Origin: Skeletonema tropicum
Taxonomy: Eukaryota; Bacillariophyta; Thalassiosirophyceae; Thalassiosirales; Thalassiosiraceae
Direction of reading: 5' to 3'
Assembly: GCA_037178625.1 (NCBI GenBank)
Contig: CM074147.1
Coordinates: 1,116,001-1,180,000 of the forward strand
Length of the DNA: 64,000 nt
Shown here: positions 45,718-55,898 of the stretch, in pieces
How positions within the stretch are numbered: position 1 is the first letter of the stretch
Layout: each line of letters opens with the position of its first letter
The notes under the pieces: generated by a model
The model's database searches: none
Told to the model about the DNA's origin: nothing
The model's input: the letters and a program-made list of their open reading frames with translations, nothing else
Position numbers and translations under genes: made by a program

Positions 45718-46828
45718 CTATCTGAATCTAATATCCGCAGTGGAGTCAAAGGGATCAATACGAAGTGCTGCAGCGCTCGTACCTCTTGCTCCAAACGAGC
45801 GCAATCCCATCCTCCAGTCCTCTTCTTTCGGACATCATCTGTCAGATCAAATATTTTATATTCAATCGGGCCATACTTTGGCTGATACGGTGGATGAGGA
45901 ACGATGGTGAATCGGTCACCGTTTGATGGACGGACAATCTAATCCGGTGATCATCAGTGCCATCAATTCTATTTGTTTCAATATCAGAACAAATCATCTC
46001 ACAAAAGTCACGGAATTTTGTACTGTTGTACCACCATTTTGGATACAGCACCCATCGTCGGGGGTTCTGCACGGAGCCACGTTGTTGAGGAAGTAGACAA
46101 GGATCTCCAGGCTCGATTGCTAATAGACAATTGAGCTATTTCCTTTTTTGTAATGCCCTTCCATCCGCACACGGAAACACTTCAAGGCCCATCCGTTTGT
46201 TCCGTTGCACTTCTCTAAGGTGAGACCGAATTCGTCGCGTCTATCAATTTACGACGATGAACCCCAGCTACTCCGAGAGGAGGAGGGCAACGGAAGAATA
46301 CATCCACCCTGAATATATTATGGGGTGTAAATCATTGATGGGCCTCAGTTGATACCCTCTTCCTTGTAATCTGCAACTCTTTTAAACGTTTGGATATTGT
46401 TGTGTTGTCATAGAGTTCACCTCCCTCGTTGTAGATGTATGTAGCGATCTCATCAAGAGTTGCATCGGGATATGCAATTAAGAACGTTACCATACTGATC
46501 GGATCTACTCCGGCCAATTGTGTGCGATCATGGTTTCCTGACGAACGATAACTTTCGCGACGGCGTAGCCACGGGAGATGGATGCGGCAGAGACATCAAC
46601 TTCTTCACCATTCTGATGCCTAAGCAATTGTTCTTCCCTGTACCATTCAGGATACCCAGTGGTGCCCCCTCTCGACTTGTGAGGGCGCTCTCGCCTCTGA
46701 ACTTCTAATTGACGAGACAACCCTACCTCACGCCTTGCCTGTGCCACAATGTTGGCGGGGTCAGTTGCTCCCATGCCCGGCATGTTGAGATTTGAAGTGG
46801 GACGGCGACGAATGTTCAGCACAGCCAC
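45718..46828 (-). pseudogene. Decayed Tc1/IS630-type transposase
   Basis: Pieces lie in several minus-strand frames. 46505-46828 is the N-terminal region. 46332-46517 holds a helix-turn-helix segment (ATLDEIATYIYNEGG, NTTISKRLKELQITRKRV) typical of IS630-type DNA-binding domains. 45718-45900 holds the C-terminal YQPKYGPIEYKIFDLTDD, which follows the last catalytic region in this family. Much of the DDE core between about 46070 and 46330 is missing or unreadable, so the element is non-autonomous. Confidence 0.75.
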
Positions 46829-47111
46829 ACTCTCCTCAGTGCAAACAAGGCGACAAACTCAGCATCTCCTAAATTCTTGCGTGTACCGCTGGATCTTCGT
46901 GGTCAAAGCATCGATAGCAAGGGAGCGCTAAGTATTACTAGTAGATGTAACGTCCCATGGTGTAGGTGGGTGGTGACATCAAATTCGCATTTTAATTCCT
47001 ACGTAGCTTCATAGTAGCTCCTCTGTAGAAGCCCAACGAACTTTCCAGGAAGTCTCCAGGAAGTCTCCAGGAAGTGGCAAAAAAGATTTTTTTCAATTGT
47101 TACGGAACTCG

Positions 47112-47463
47112 TAGTATCGGTGTCGCGAGTTGAAGCTAGGAACATATATATGAGAAATGTAGTCCCTTTTGATTATGCGAAGTTGAGGTACCATTTATTA
47201 TCAAATTACGCTGCTCATGATCAGATTCATTCTTCCTTCTCATTCCAGTCCCGACTCTGCTGCAGTGCTCTACTTATGACATCAGAACTTTATTTACATC
47301 ATGCTTGGTGTTTGCCACATAAGTACATGCGTGAGGCGTTCGAGCTCTCAGCACGCAGCGCAGCACGAAGAGACGATTACGATTACTTAGGCTCCAGGCT
47401 GCTCCAGGTCGACCAACTTCTATCAAAGAGTAAAAAGCCAAACACACAAGTTGATCGTAAAAG
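47112..47463. other. Leader/spacer of family copy 4
   Basis: Homologous to 42785-43266 upstream of copy 3 (GAAGCTAGGAAC, TATGCGAAGTTGAG, GCTGCTCATGATCAG). Its first 50 bp recur exactly at the window's right edge. No separate gene. Confidence 0.5.
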
Positions 47464-48699
47464 ATGGAGGATCTTCTTTCAGGAAGTTTTCATCTTCCCA
47501 ACGACGACGTAAATCAAACAGAACTCGACGAATGGCTTCACACTATTACCGATGTGTTTGAGCAGGACTTCGAGCGTCCGGCACAAGAAGTCACAACAAC
47601 ACCTTCTGTACAACGGCCAAAGAGACGTGACTCTTTCGATTGCTTGGGAGATGATGTGTTTGGGATCGATTTCTCAACTGCCTTACGTGCGGCTGACCCT
47701 TCTCTCACACAAGTACCACACACAAACACTCGAAAGGCCGGGGCAGAGTTGGCGTCATCAGACCTTGATAAGACGCATCATTCAAGGGTGTCATCTGTCT
47801 CATCTTTGTGTTCAAAGTCATTGTCGTCCATCTCTCCTCGACCAGTAATTGATTTGACGGCCAATGAACCTATAAATGAACCTACAATTATTGATTTGAC
47901 GACCACCGACACACTCCCTCAGCCGCCTATCCCCTTCAAGCGAGCACGCAAGGTCTTTGACAGTAACATTGTCAATATCGAGCAGATGCTGACGCTAATG
48001 GGTAAACCCTCGTCCTCATCATTGGCTGCTACTGATACTGAAGCAGGAGGATGTAATCTCCTGGAGAGGACAAAAAGCTGTCCCCCGACTCGTCGCTTTA
48101 GTGTAGGCAGTACAGATATCATACACAACAACTGGCGAAAGAAGAGTCCTCGACGGATAAGCCTTCCTGGACCTGAACCCATGCCTCCAGCCTGTAAGCA
48201 TTCCTTGTCACCCACCTCCTCCTTCTTTCGTGACATGGACGAGCATTCGTCTCGATTACACAGGATGATAGGCAGCTGCTCCGCAGTATCTCATGTTGGA
48301 GATGACATGAACATTATGAGTGACAGCATAATGAGCACCAGAAGCCATTTCAATGAATTACAGGGCGCCATGGCGCAGACGCAACAGTCAAGACGCATGA
48401 TTATAGGTGCATTATCAGATAGTGAAAGAAGTGATGGTAACAACGATGTTGCTTCAAGCGCACATGTTGCTACTGCAGCAGCAGTGAAGATGCCACAATT
48501 TTGAAAATCTGGATTAGGAGGAGTGGCCAGTCTACCTAAACTTGTTCGAAACTCATCCAATGCCACTAGAGCTACAAATAATTGTGAGATGACAGAGGCA
48601 GAGACAAATGCAAGGCGTGCGCTCGAAATAGCTACTTATAGAGAGAAAATGATTCTGGAGATGAGATTGGCAGAGATGTACAGAGGAGTCGGAAGATGA
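47464..48699 (+). pseudogene. SIM-like tandem family, copy 4 (premature stop near the end)
   Basis: Open for 346 codons to a TGA at 48502-48504, where copy 3 has GGA (MPQF then stop). The ancestral C-terminal part continues beyond the stop to about 48699 (REKMILEMRLAEMYRGVGR). It carries both motifs PVIDLTANE and IIDLTTTD, RRDSF, RRFSV and RRISLP, and the NELQGAMAQTQQSRR helix. A 6-bp insertion lies in the untranslated remainder. Near-identity to copy 3 shows recent duplication. A truncated protein lacking the terminal coiled-coil could still be made. Confidence 0.75.
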
Positions 48700-48848
48700 C
48701 GGACATGAATATTCAGCCGATGACTTATTTGTTAATCACAGTTAGATATATTAGTAGGGACAAATTAGTACATAAACTCAACTGTGATGCTCTTTTTGTT
48801 TTTCCAACATCTTTCGACACGCTCGCCTCCGTCTCAGCTGCAGCTTTC

Positions 48849-48899
48849 CTCCATGAACGTGTGTTCGCTAGGAGGCGTTGTCCGTAGCAGATTATAAGA
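48849..48899 (+). repeat. Truncated 5' LTR remnant
   Basis: About 50 bp (CCATGAACGTGTGTTCGC...GTAGCAGATTATAAG) identical to the last 50 bp of the 3' LTR. The preceding LTR portion is absent, replaced by the flank of family copy 4. Confidence 0.7.
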
Positions 48900-48919
48900 G
48901 TTTAGCACACCTATTAAGA

Positions 48920-50710
48920 ATGGCAAAGAAAAGGAAAGAGCTCCCTGATGATAGTTCGGTTGATTCAGCTTCGTCTAGTGGTTCCAACTCGATGTCCGTT
49001 TTACAACGCTTTGTCGTCGAGGTGGTTTCCCCTATCGTTCAGTCGAATCAAGCCGTTGTTAAGGCGAACCAAGCTGTCGTCAAGGGAGTGGAGACTCTTG
49101 TTAAGGAAGTGAAGATACTAGCTGCAAGCACGGCCAAATTGGTCCAGAATTCTTCGCAACCATCAGTCGCCCCTATCCGTTCAGTTGTGCACTCGCAGGC
49201 GACATCTTTGTCGAACATTCCTATTGATTTGATGACTAAAAGTGGTTCTTCGGCCTACCTGGCAGGGTCTACACCGCCGGCAGATTGGAAACCGCTTTCT
49301 TTGGAACAGAAGAATAAGGCTAAGTTGTTGGAAGTACTTGCACATTTTGAGACAGGTAGTGGTTTTGACAGTCTTCTACTTATTGGAAAGTCGGGCACGG
49401 GTAAAATCCATGCTACTCCGAAAACCGTGGGACAAATTGAGGTCGCCTCTTTTGATGTGTCTAATTTCAGCCACATGCTCACCGCCAGGCATGAACTTGC
49501 CCGCGTGAACGTCTCCGATTGGTCTCAATGGATTCATGGTCCCGTTGACTGTAGTCTCACTCGCCTTGCCTCTAATCCTCGCATAGAGTCCACTTTGGAT
49601 CTCGACGCATCGGATGATAATGTGAAGAAGGTGACTAACCACAAGCATCAACAGCGTATTAAATCTCAGATGGCGCATGATTTTATTCGTGCAATCCTTA
49701 CTGAGGCTTCATACAAGTCTCTTCTATCGGATAAGTCATTTGTTGAGTATGAGAAGGAACTGGATGGATCTAAGTTCTATTGTGGTCTCTCCCTCCTCTG
49801 GCTCGTCTTGGAAGCTGTTAAGCCTGCTGCCGTGGTAGATGCTAAGGAACTTGAGAAAGTTATTGAAGGGACTACTCTTCTTGGTCACTACAAGGACGAT
49901 GTGCGTGCCTACGTTAGCTGCATGCGGGGTGCTCTCACTGAAATTCGCAAGAAGCATGGTCAAGATGCCTACGGTGATCGTCGTTACACTGAATATCTGA
50001 TGGGCCAACTCAAGAAATCTCAACTAGGTGTTTTTCGTCGCTGGGTGGAGATTGAGTGGACTAAGTTTATTACCAATAGGTCAACGTTTGATGTCCTTAA
50101 CTTTGAGACCGACGCAACCGAGATTTGGGTTGGTCACACTCATGAGGATGATACCAATGCCCCTGCTACTGAGGAATCTAAGAAGTTGGCTCTTCTCACG
50201 CAGCAGAATAAAACGCTACAGAAGAAGGTCAAGGCGTTGACAGATTCGGATGCTGGCAAGTCGAATGACAAGGATCGCGATGGTAATAACAGTGATTTAG
50301 TGGTGGAAGGTATTGAACGTTGGCGCACGATCAAGAAGGGGAATACTTACAGAAAAGATGGTAAACTCTTCGAGTGGTGTGACAAGCACAAGCATCATAC
50401 CGGTGCCTATTCTGGCTTGTATATGAGGTGCAACAACGGTGATCATCATGATCACGAGCTTTGGTTGAGGAAAAGGAAGAAGCCTAGCAAGGGACGCCGC
50501 GATGGAGGTTCCAAGCGTAAAGCCGACGATTCTGAAGGGGATGCTAACGCTAAACCTGAAGATTCCTCTTCGACCAAGTCCAAGTCCTTGACCCCCGTGT
50601 GGAAAAAGGAGAGAAGGACTGCTTTTATCACCGATGCTGTCTGCAATGGAATGTCCGATGAGCAGGCGGCAGGACTTTGGGAGAGGCAAATCGCAAACTC
50701 GGATTTTTAG
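48920..50710 (+). CDS. Copia gag-like protein
   Basis: 596 aa starting MAKKRKELPDDSS; the frame is open a little further upstream. N-terminal coiled-coil-like SPIVQSNQAVVKANQAVVK; central helical region with ILTEASYKSLLSDKSF and YTEYLMGQLKKSQ. The C-terminal part is basic with a Cys/His cluster (FEWCDKHKHHTGAYSG, CNNGDHHDHELW) that may bind zinc and RNA in place of the usual CCHC knuckle. It ends IANSDF with the stop directly after five T residues, offering a possible -1 slip into the next frame. Confidence 0.8.
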   Translation: MAKKRKELPDDSSVDSASSSGSNSMSVLQRFVVEVVSPIVQSNQAVVKANQAVVKGVETLVKEVKILAASTAKLVQNSSQPSVAPIRSVVHSQATSLSNIPIDLMTKSGSSAYLAGSTPPADWKPLSLEQKNKAKLLEVLAHFETGSGFDSLLLIGKSGTGKIHATPKTVGQIEVASFDVSNFSHMLTARHELARVNVSDWSQWIHGPVDCSLTRLASNPRIESTLDLDASDDNVKKVTNHKHQQRIKSQMAHDFIRAILTEASYKSLLSDKSFVEYEKELDGSKFYCGLSLLWLVLEAVKPAAVVDAKELEKVIEGTTLLGHYKDDVRAYVSCMRGALTEIRKKHGQDAYGDRRYTEYLMGQLKKSQLGVFRRWVEIEWTKFITNRSTFDVLNFETDATEIWVGHTHEDDTNAPATEESKKLALLTQQNKTLQKKVKALTDSDAGKSNDKDRDGNNSDLVVEGIERWRTIKKGNTYRKDGKLFEWCDKHKHHTGAYSGLYMRCNNGDHHDHELWLRKRKKPSKGRRDGGSKRKADDSEGDANAKPEDSSSTKSKSLTPVWKKERRTAFITDAVCNGMSDEQAAGLWERQIANSDF

Positions 50711-51591
50711 GAGGCACGGAGTTTGCTGGAGCAAGGGAATGTGATAACCTAGACTACTTAGTTATCATATTCGTTGCTTTACTCCGAATTGCCTTAATTC
50801 CGTACAGCATTTATTCCTTTATTGTGGTACACTTGGTGCGCTACATAATTAAGGTTTGTGAGTTTCCGATGGCTGTCCCTATGCGAGTATACAATGCAGA
50901 GGTAGCAAATGTTTTGTGGCTGAAGAACTTCTTCTGGTGGTTTGTGGCTCACCTCATCTACTGGATCTACGTTTGCGTGCAAGTTCTCCAAATACCACTC
51001 CAATGCGCTAACTTGGTATGGATAGGAATCTGTTTTTGGCCGCGTTTCTACTATCATCTTTTCCGCCCTTCATCTCCTGGTCGATCGATTTGGGATATCT
51101 TGAATGACCCAGGTCATTCAGCAGACAGGAGATTAGGATTACGTACTGCTTCTCGGAAGGAAAGGGAAACTGAAAGTAATAACAACAAAGCTATTCTTCA
51201 CTCGAAGACTCAATTCCTATTCAAGCATCAAGATCTCTGCCCCACGCGAGAGAAATGGTATCTTCATTCATCCTATCAGGTTCATGGTTCGTTTGCATGC
51301 CTTGTCGGTATGGATTCACAAGTGGTCGACTCTCTAGAAGCAGCATTGGATACTCCGATTCTATTCAAGTATTCACCTGATCCTCTGTGTCTTGAGGTCC
51401 CCTACGAATATGTAACCTCATGTATGAAGAAGCCTCCCGATTGCGGTTTGGATTGGTGCTGGGCAACGTTTTGGCACCTATTCTTCATGATTTTGTTCAT
51501 CTCAACTGGATATTTGAAGTTCCTCTATCTACGATGGTCTTCCTCTACCGTGTCACAACCAAAGCCAGCCAAGACATCTAGACGGCGGTGA
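50677..51591 (+). CDS. Membrane-spanning leader of the Copia pol frame
   Basis: 304 codons in the -1 frame relative to gag, overlapping its end, and in the same frame as the protease that follows; only the TGA at 51589-51591 separates them. Strongly hydrophobic segments lie at about 28-52 (YLVIIFVALLRIALIPYSIY), 60-110 (NFFWWFVAHLIYWIYVCV, LVWIGICFWPRFYYHLF) and 268-290 (WHLFFMILFISTGYLKFLYL). A soluble Cys-containing region lies between. No similarity recognised to protease, integrase or a known envelope. The first start codon shown is in gag overlap; translation by -1 shift at 50704-50708 is inferred. Confidence 0.65.
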   Translation: MGEANRKLGFLGGTEFAGARECDNLDYLVIIFVALLRIALIPYSIYSFIVVHLVRYIIKVCEFPMAVPMRVYNAEVANVLWLKNFFWWFVAHLIYWIYVCVQVLQIPLQCANLVWIGICFWPRFYYHLFRPSSPGRSIWDILNDPGHSADRRLGLRTASRKERETESNNNKAILHSKTQFLFKHQDLCPTREKWYLHSSYQVHGSFACLVGMDSQVVDSLEAALDTPILFKYSPDPLCLEVPYEYVTSCMKKPPDCGLDWCWATFWHLFFMILFISTGYLKFLYLRWSSSTVSQPKPAKTSRRR

Positions 51592-51600
51592 CGCAAATTT

Positions 51601-51954
51601 GTGAGGAAACGTCGACATCGTCCTTCACTTCCTGTTGTCCATGCGAAAGCATCTGTCTTTATGACCAAAGGAGGGGATGATAATGATGAGCTCAGGGCAG
51701 ATAGAACTACATGGGATACAGATGGAATACCGTTCTTTATTGATAGTTGCGCCAATCTAATCATCAGCAATCAAAGAGATCTCTTCGGTGACTTGAGGGC
51801 AGTAACATCAAGCATTCAGACGCATAGTGGTGAAGACGAACGAGTTCGGTACATTGGAACTTTTCGACTGGAGTTACCTGACAATGATGGAAAGATTTGG
51901 ACTTATCAGGAATCTATGATCCGCATACACCCTACAACATTCTTGGAGTTGTAG
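51601..51954 (+). CDS. Copia aspartic protease segment
   Basis: Contains GIPFFIDSCANLIISNQRDLF, in which DSCA takes the place of the retropepsin D-S/T-G-A catalytic motif, a form expected in diatom Copia elements. It releases the mature parts from the polyprotein. Same frame as the membrane leader upstream. The downstream part continues in another frame from about 51900 (YDPHTPYNILGV), so a frameshift has broken the pol frame here. Confidence 0.75.
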   Translation: MRKRRHRPSLPVVHAKASVFMTKGGDDNDELRADRTTWDTDGIPFFIDSCANLIISNQRDLFGDLRAVTSSIQTHSGEDERVRYIGTFRLELPDNDGKIWTYQESMIRIHPTTFLEL

Positions 51955-53544
51955 CGCTGTCAAATTTCTTCAATGATACGGATCCTACTAACAATCCTCT
52001 TGCAATCGATGGCACTTGGTCTCGGACTAGCGGTGCTCGCACAGAGTTAGTTTGGGATAATCAGAAGCACAGGTTGAACTTTCTGCACAAGTCGGAGTCA
52101 CAACTCCCAGAGTTGATTCTCTATCAGGGCAATTCTTATTTCGAGGCATTTTGTACGCGGGTGTCACGTTTTTACGATAGTACTGTTCGTCACGCTTTTA
52201 CAACTGCGTATACTGTACAACCGACTAATTTCGTTGAGGACGACGAGGGAGAAGTTGGAGTGGTGGACCAGATTCCAGATCAGCGTGAGTCTTGGTACAA
52301 GCCGCCGTATTCTTCAGATTATTGTCTACCTTGTTCCTCCAACAAGTCACCGGAAGAACAATCGAAATATCCTTTTAAACTTGGAGAAAACCTACTTTAC
52401 AAACGTATGGAGGGTGATACTTTGAAAACGGATAGCGTGGTTTACGAGGGAGAAGATGCATCGGGCAAGAATCATCTTATTCGTCGCAAGGATGGAACTC
52501 GGATTGCCGTCCATGACTCGACTCTTGTTTCACAACTACAGCCTTCGTTTGAGAACATACCTGGCTCCCCTCTTGACTACAGGAATGAAGTTGGAGTAGG
52601 TGTTTCGCAGAAAGAGGCGCAAGCCATAGCCCGTCCACAGCAACTTACTCCGATTCAACAGGAGCTGCTAGGATGGCATCATCGCCTATATCACTTGGAT
52701 TTCAAGCATCTTTTTCGTCTTGCTAAAATTGGAGTTCTTCCGAAGTCTCTACTACAATGTGAGAAAGCTCCGCCGAAGTGCCTAGAATGCTTGTTTGGCA
52801 ACGCTAGACGCCGCCCGTGGCGACACAAAGGTGGAGGTGGGAGCATCAAGAAGAAAACTGAGGTACTACCAGGAGATGGCGTGTCTGCAGATCAGATTGT
52901 GAGTGCACAACCTGGACTGGTTCCACAAATGAGTGGGAAGCTTACGAGTGAGCGTATTTGGGGTGCGACGACTTTCGTGGATCATGTATCAGATTATGTC
53001 TATGTGCATATCATGAAGTCTTTCACCACGGAGGATACGCTTACAGCGAAGAAAGCATTTGAAAAGATCTTCACTATTGCGGGTAGGAAAGTTAAGTCAT
53101 ACCGCTGTGATAATGGAAGATTTGCCGATAAGGCTTGGTTAGACGATTGCAATTTGCACCAGCAAGCGATTACATTTTGTGGTGTCGGCCATCATTCACA
53201 AAATGGAAAGATTGAAGCAAAGAACAAATATTTGACTTTGACTGCTCGAACGCTATTGCTGCATGGAATGCGGATGTGGCCTGAAATGATCTCTACTTAT
53301 CTTTGGCCATTTGCAATGAAAGCAGCAGCTGATCGTCACAATGTGCTCCATCTTGACGAGGATGGACTCACTCCAGAAGCTAAGCTTCACGGAGTATCGA
53401 TGGAAAACGTTCCAGTGAAGACCTTTCACACTTTATTCTGTCCGGTATTTGTTTTAGACTCGAGGGCGCATTCAGCTGGAGGTAAAGTTCCAAAGTGGGA
53501 GCCACGATCAAGATGCGGTGTGTATCTTGGGCATTCACCGATTC
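51897..53544 (+). CDS. Copia GAG-pre-integrase and integrase segment
   Basis: Begins in the protease C-terminus (YDPHTPYNILGVVAL). The pre-integrase zinc region is LGWHHRLYHLDFKHLFRL...CLECLFG (HHCC-type). The integrase core shows the first Asp in DGVSADQIVS, the second in YRCDNGRF and the catalytic Glu in NGKIEAKNKY, so the DDE triad is complete. It joins cDNA to target DNA. The frame is cut at 53544 by the hAT insertion and resumes at 60870: removing element and one target copy gives GHSPIHAGSVALVFNP without a shift. Confidence 0.88.
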
Positions 53545-53562
53545 TAGCGTAATGGAATTTCA
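53545..53562 (+). repeat. Left terminal inverted repeat of nested hAT
   Basis: TAGCGTAATGGAATTTCA, preceded by ACCGATTC. Confidence 0.92.
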
Positions 53563-53786
53563 AAAGGGTGAAATTTCACTACTGCAACTTTCGTGAAATT
53601 TACAGGGTGAAAGTTGCACCAATTTTGGCCAACAATGAAATTTCACAAAAATTCTGGCGCGAACGGATGGTACTGAACCAACACGTAGCACAAAAATAAC
53701 CTAAGACCCTTCATTCCACCAACCACCAAACCCCAAAGAACACCACGCACCATCCAGATGATGCACCCGCAGCACCACCTGCTGCT

Positions 53787-54461
53787 GTGCCTTTTGCAGC
53801 AGCTCCGGATGCCAAAAAGCAACGAGACTCAACGCTCTATTCCCAATACGAAATCACGCCCCAACCCAATGGCAAGTTACGTATTGTATGCAAGCACTGT
53901 CCTAAGTACAACAAGTTGCTAGCGACATTTAATGCAACAAGAGCTAGAAAACATTCTCTCCACGAATGTGAAGGGTTGACATGCCCTCACACAAGGAGAC
54001 AAATCGAAGGAGGGGCTCAAGCGAATAAGAAACAAGCAACGTATCTTGCACTTCAATCCAACCCAAGTGAAACTGTTGCTGCCATGCGTAGTAATCATGG
54101 CCCCGTTGCGGTGATTGATCTACTATCCAACTCTGGGGACGTTAGTGATGTCACCAAATCCACCTCCACATCCGTTCCCCCTCGCAAGAAAACAAAGCGT
54201 GTACCATCTGCACAAACTACTATGGAGCACACGTATGGTAAGAGCATGAACCAGGCATCTGCTGACATTGTACTCATGCACGAGGTACGAGCCATTGTCG
54301 CTCGTGGCGAGCCATTGAGTCGTCTATTGGATCCTTGGGTGCAAGCAAGCCTACACCAACGATACCCTGCCATCTTGAAGTTCATTCCAAGTGATGTTGA
54401 AACAATCTATGACAAGTATGTCATTAAAATTGATAAACAAACGACATCGGAGTTGAAATAA
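53787..54461 (+). pseudogene. hAT transposase N-terminal part (BED-type zinc finger)
   Basis: An open frame from before 53760, with no in-frame ATG identified. It contains CKHCPKYNKLLATFNATRARKHSLHEC, a BED-type C-x2-C...H...C finger that binds transposon ends. A Ser/Lys-rich linker (PPRKKTKRVPSAQ) and the helical DIVLMHEVRAIVARGEPLSRL follow. The match to transposase ends at TTSELK, where the frame meets a stop at the start of the foreign insert. It continues logically with SFMAKIPGHVN at 59113. Confidence 0.75.
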
Positions 54462-54597
54462 ACAGGGGCGCGCAGAATGGTGCGATAGTGGTGGCGTGCA
54501 GCGGTGTATGTGGCGGGTTCAGCGCGGGCCCTCGGGGCCTGTAAAGTATTGTGTCGTCATCTTGCTGTTGGCCATTTGCTGTGTGGCTTGTCAGTAG

Positions 54598-54880
54598 TCT
54601 TTATACAACGGAATTCGGCTATAAAGTTGCTCTGCAATGACGTTGGCCTTAATTGGTATAATTGTGCTGTGCACAATTTTACCAATTAGTCTCTTTACAA
54701 TAGAATACGGCTATAAAGTTGCTCTGCAATGACGTTGTCTTTAATTGTGTTAGAATTGTGAAAATCATCTATCTGTCCATCGGCACTAGTATTTGTGTAG
54801 GGATGTGAGAGAAGATTGCAGTGCGCCTGATCAAATTATATATAATTGTGCTGTGCACACTTATACCAATTAGTACATTG
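54598..54880 (+). repeat. Imperfect direct repeats
   Basis: The block CGGCTATAAAGTTGCTCTGC...ATGACGTTG occurs twice (about 54615-54648 and 54708-54742), and TAATTGTGCTGTGCACA twice (about 54658 and 54842). Diverged copies; function unknown. Confidence 0.6.
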
Positions 54881-55898
54881 TCCGGCAGTCATTCGTCGTC
54901 TCAACTGTTTGTTGTCGGATCAGCTGTTTAGTTGCGCTTAGTGTTCACTGTTGTGCATCTCTTTCACTTTCAACTCATCCACTCGATTCTATCGTTTCAG
55001 TGCGAGTTTTTTATTGTTGGTGCCGGCATGTTATAGTTCACCTCTGTATGCGAGATCTGTGCGAGATCTGTGCGGCCGGATTCGTTGGGTGCGGTGCTTT
55101 GCTCTGAATTACTTCCGGAACTTCAACTTGAAGTGTTGGGATTTTCCCCCCTCCTATCCCCGCTGAAATGCCCATTTTGATTGTCATTTAGATGCTATAT
55201 CTTATGATTTAGATCAAAAATCGCTTGATTTGTGCTAAAAAGGACTTTTCCAGGCTAATTAAGTCAGATTGTCGATGAGCTTCTTCGTTCTTTCCGGTGT
55301 GCATCCCCGTCACCCTCTATTTTCTTAATTTTTTCTCTGAGTGACGTGGTAAACTTCGTTACTTAAGGAATTAGTACACTTGATTCCAATCGTCTTACGT
55401 CACAAAGTACCAGAAGTCAGGTGTTGGCAAAATCCAATGAACAAAAAAGTATTTAAGTTCATGCAGCAAGTACTCAGGTCGACATTGGCTCAATTACATT
55501 ATCTGCCGAGTCGTCTATTGACGCAAGTCTAAATAGACGCCGACGTTGGTTGCCGACGTGTTTGCATTTGAATAACTGCCGATCTTTGGCCACGTACTGA
55601 TCAATACGTCAGTTCTTAACTCCACGTCGACGTCTTGTGTTGAGCTGAATCTTTTTGTCGACGTGTTGTCGATGTGTTGAACCACAAGATCTTGTGTTGC
55701 CGACGTAGCTTACGAAGGAACTCGTTTACTTCATGACGTGGTTGGTTATTGATTGCATTGTTCTCTGCTGATTATTGCGCTGGTGCGTTGGCGGCGGTTA
55801 TGTAGGCAGTTTGTACGTTGTCGAGCCGTTCAACAGCTCTCATAAATTATGCATTGCATCATTTACATCATCACATTTCTACATTGTCCGAATAAATA

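Larger units (their letters stand above)
44827..47111 (-). mobile_element. Tc1/mariner-like (IS630-type) transposon with long inverted repeats
   Basis: A 2285-bp element with terminal inverted repeats of about 195 bp (left) and 171 bp (right), starting CGAGTTCCGTAACAATTG. It is flanked by TA on both sides (44825-44826, 47112-47113), the TA duplication of the Tc1/mariner superfamily. Each repeat holds short tandem copies of CTTCCTGGAGA (four left, three right). It carries a decayed transposase on the minus strand and a second, plus-strand frame. The right repeat lacks 14 bp present in the left repeat and in the copy at 63636. Confidence 0.85.
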
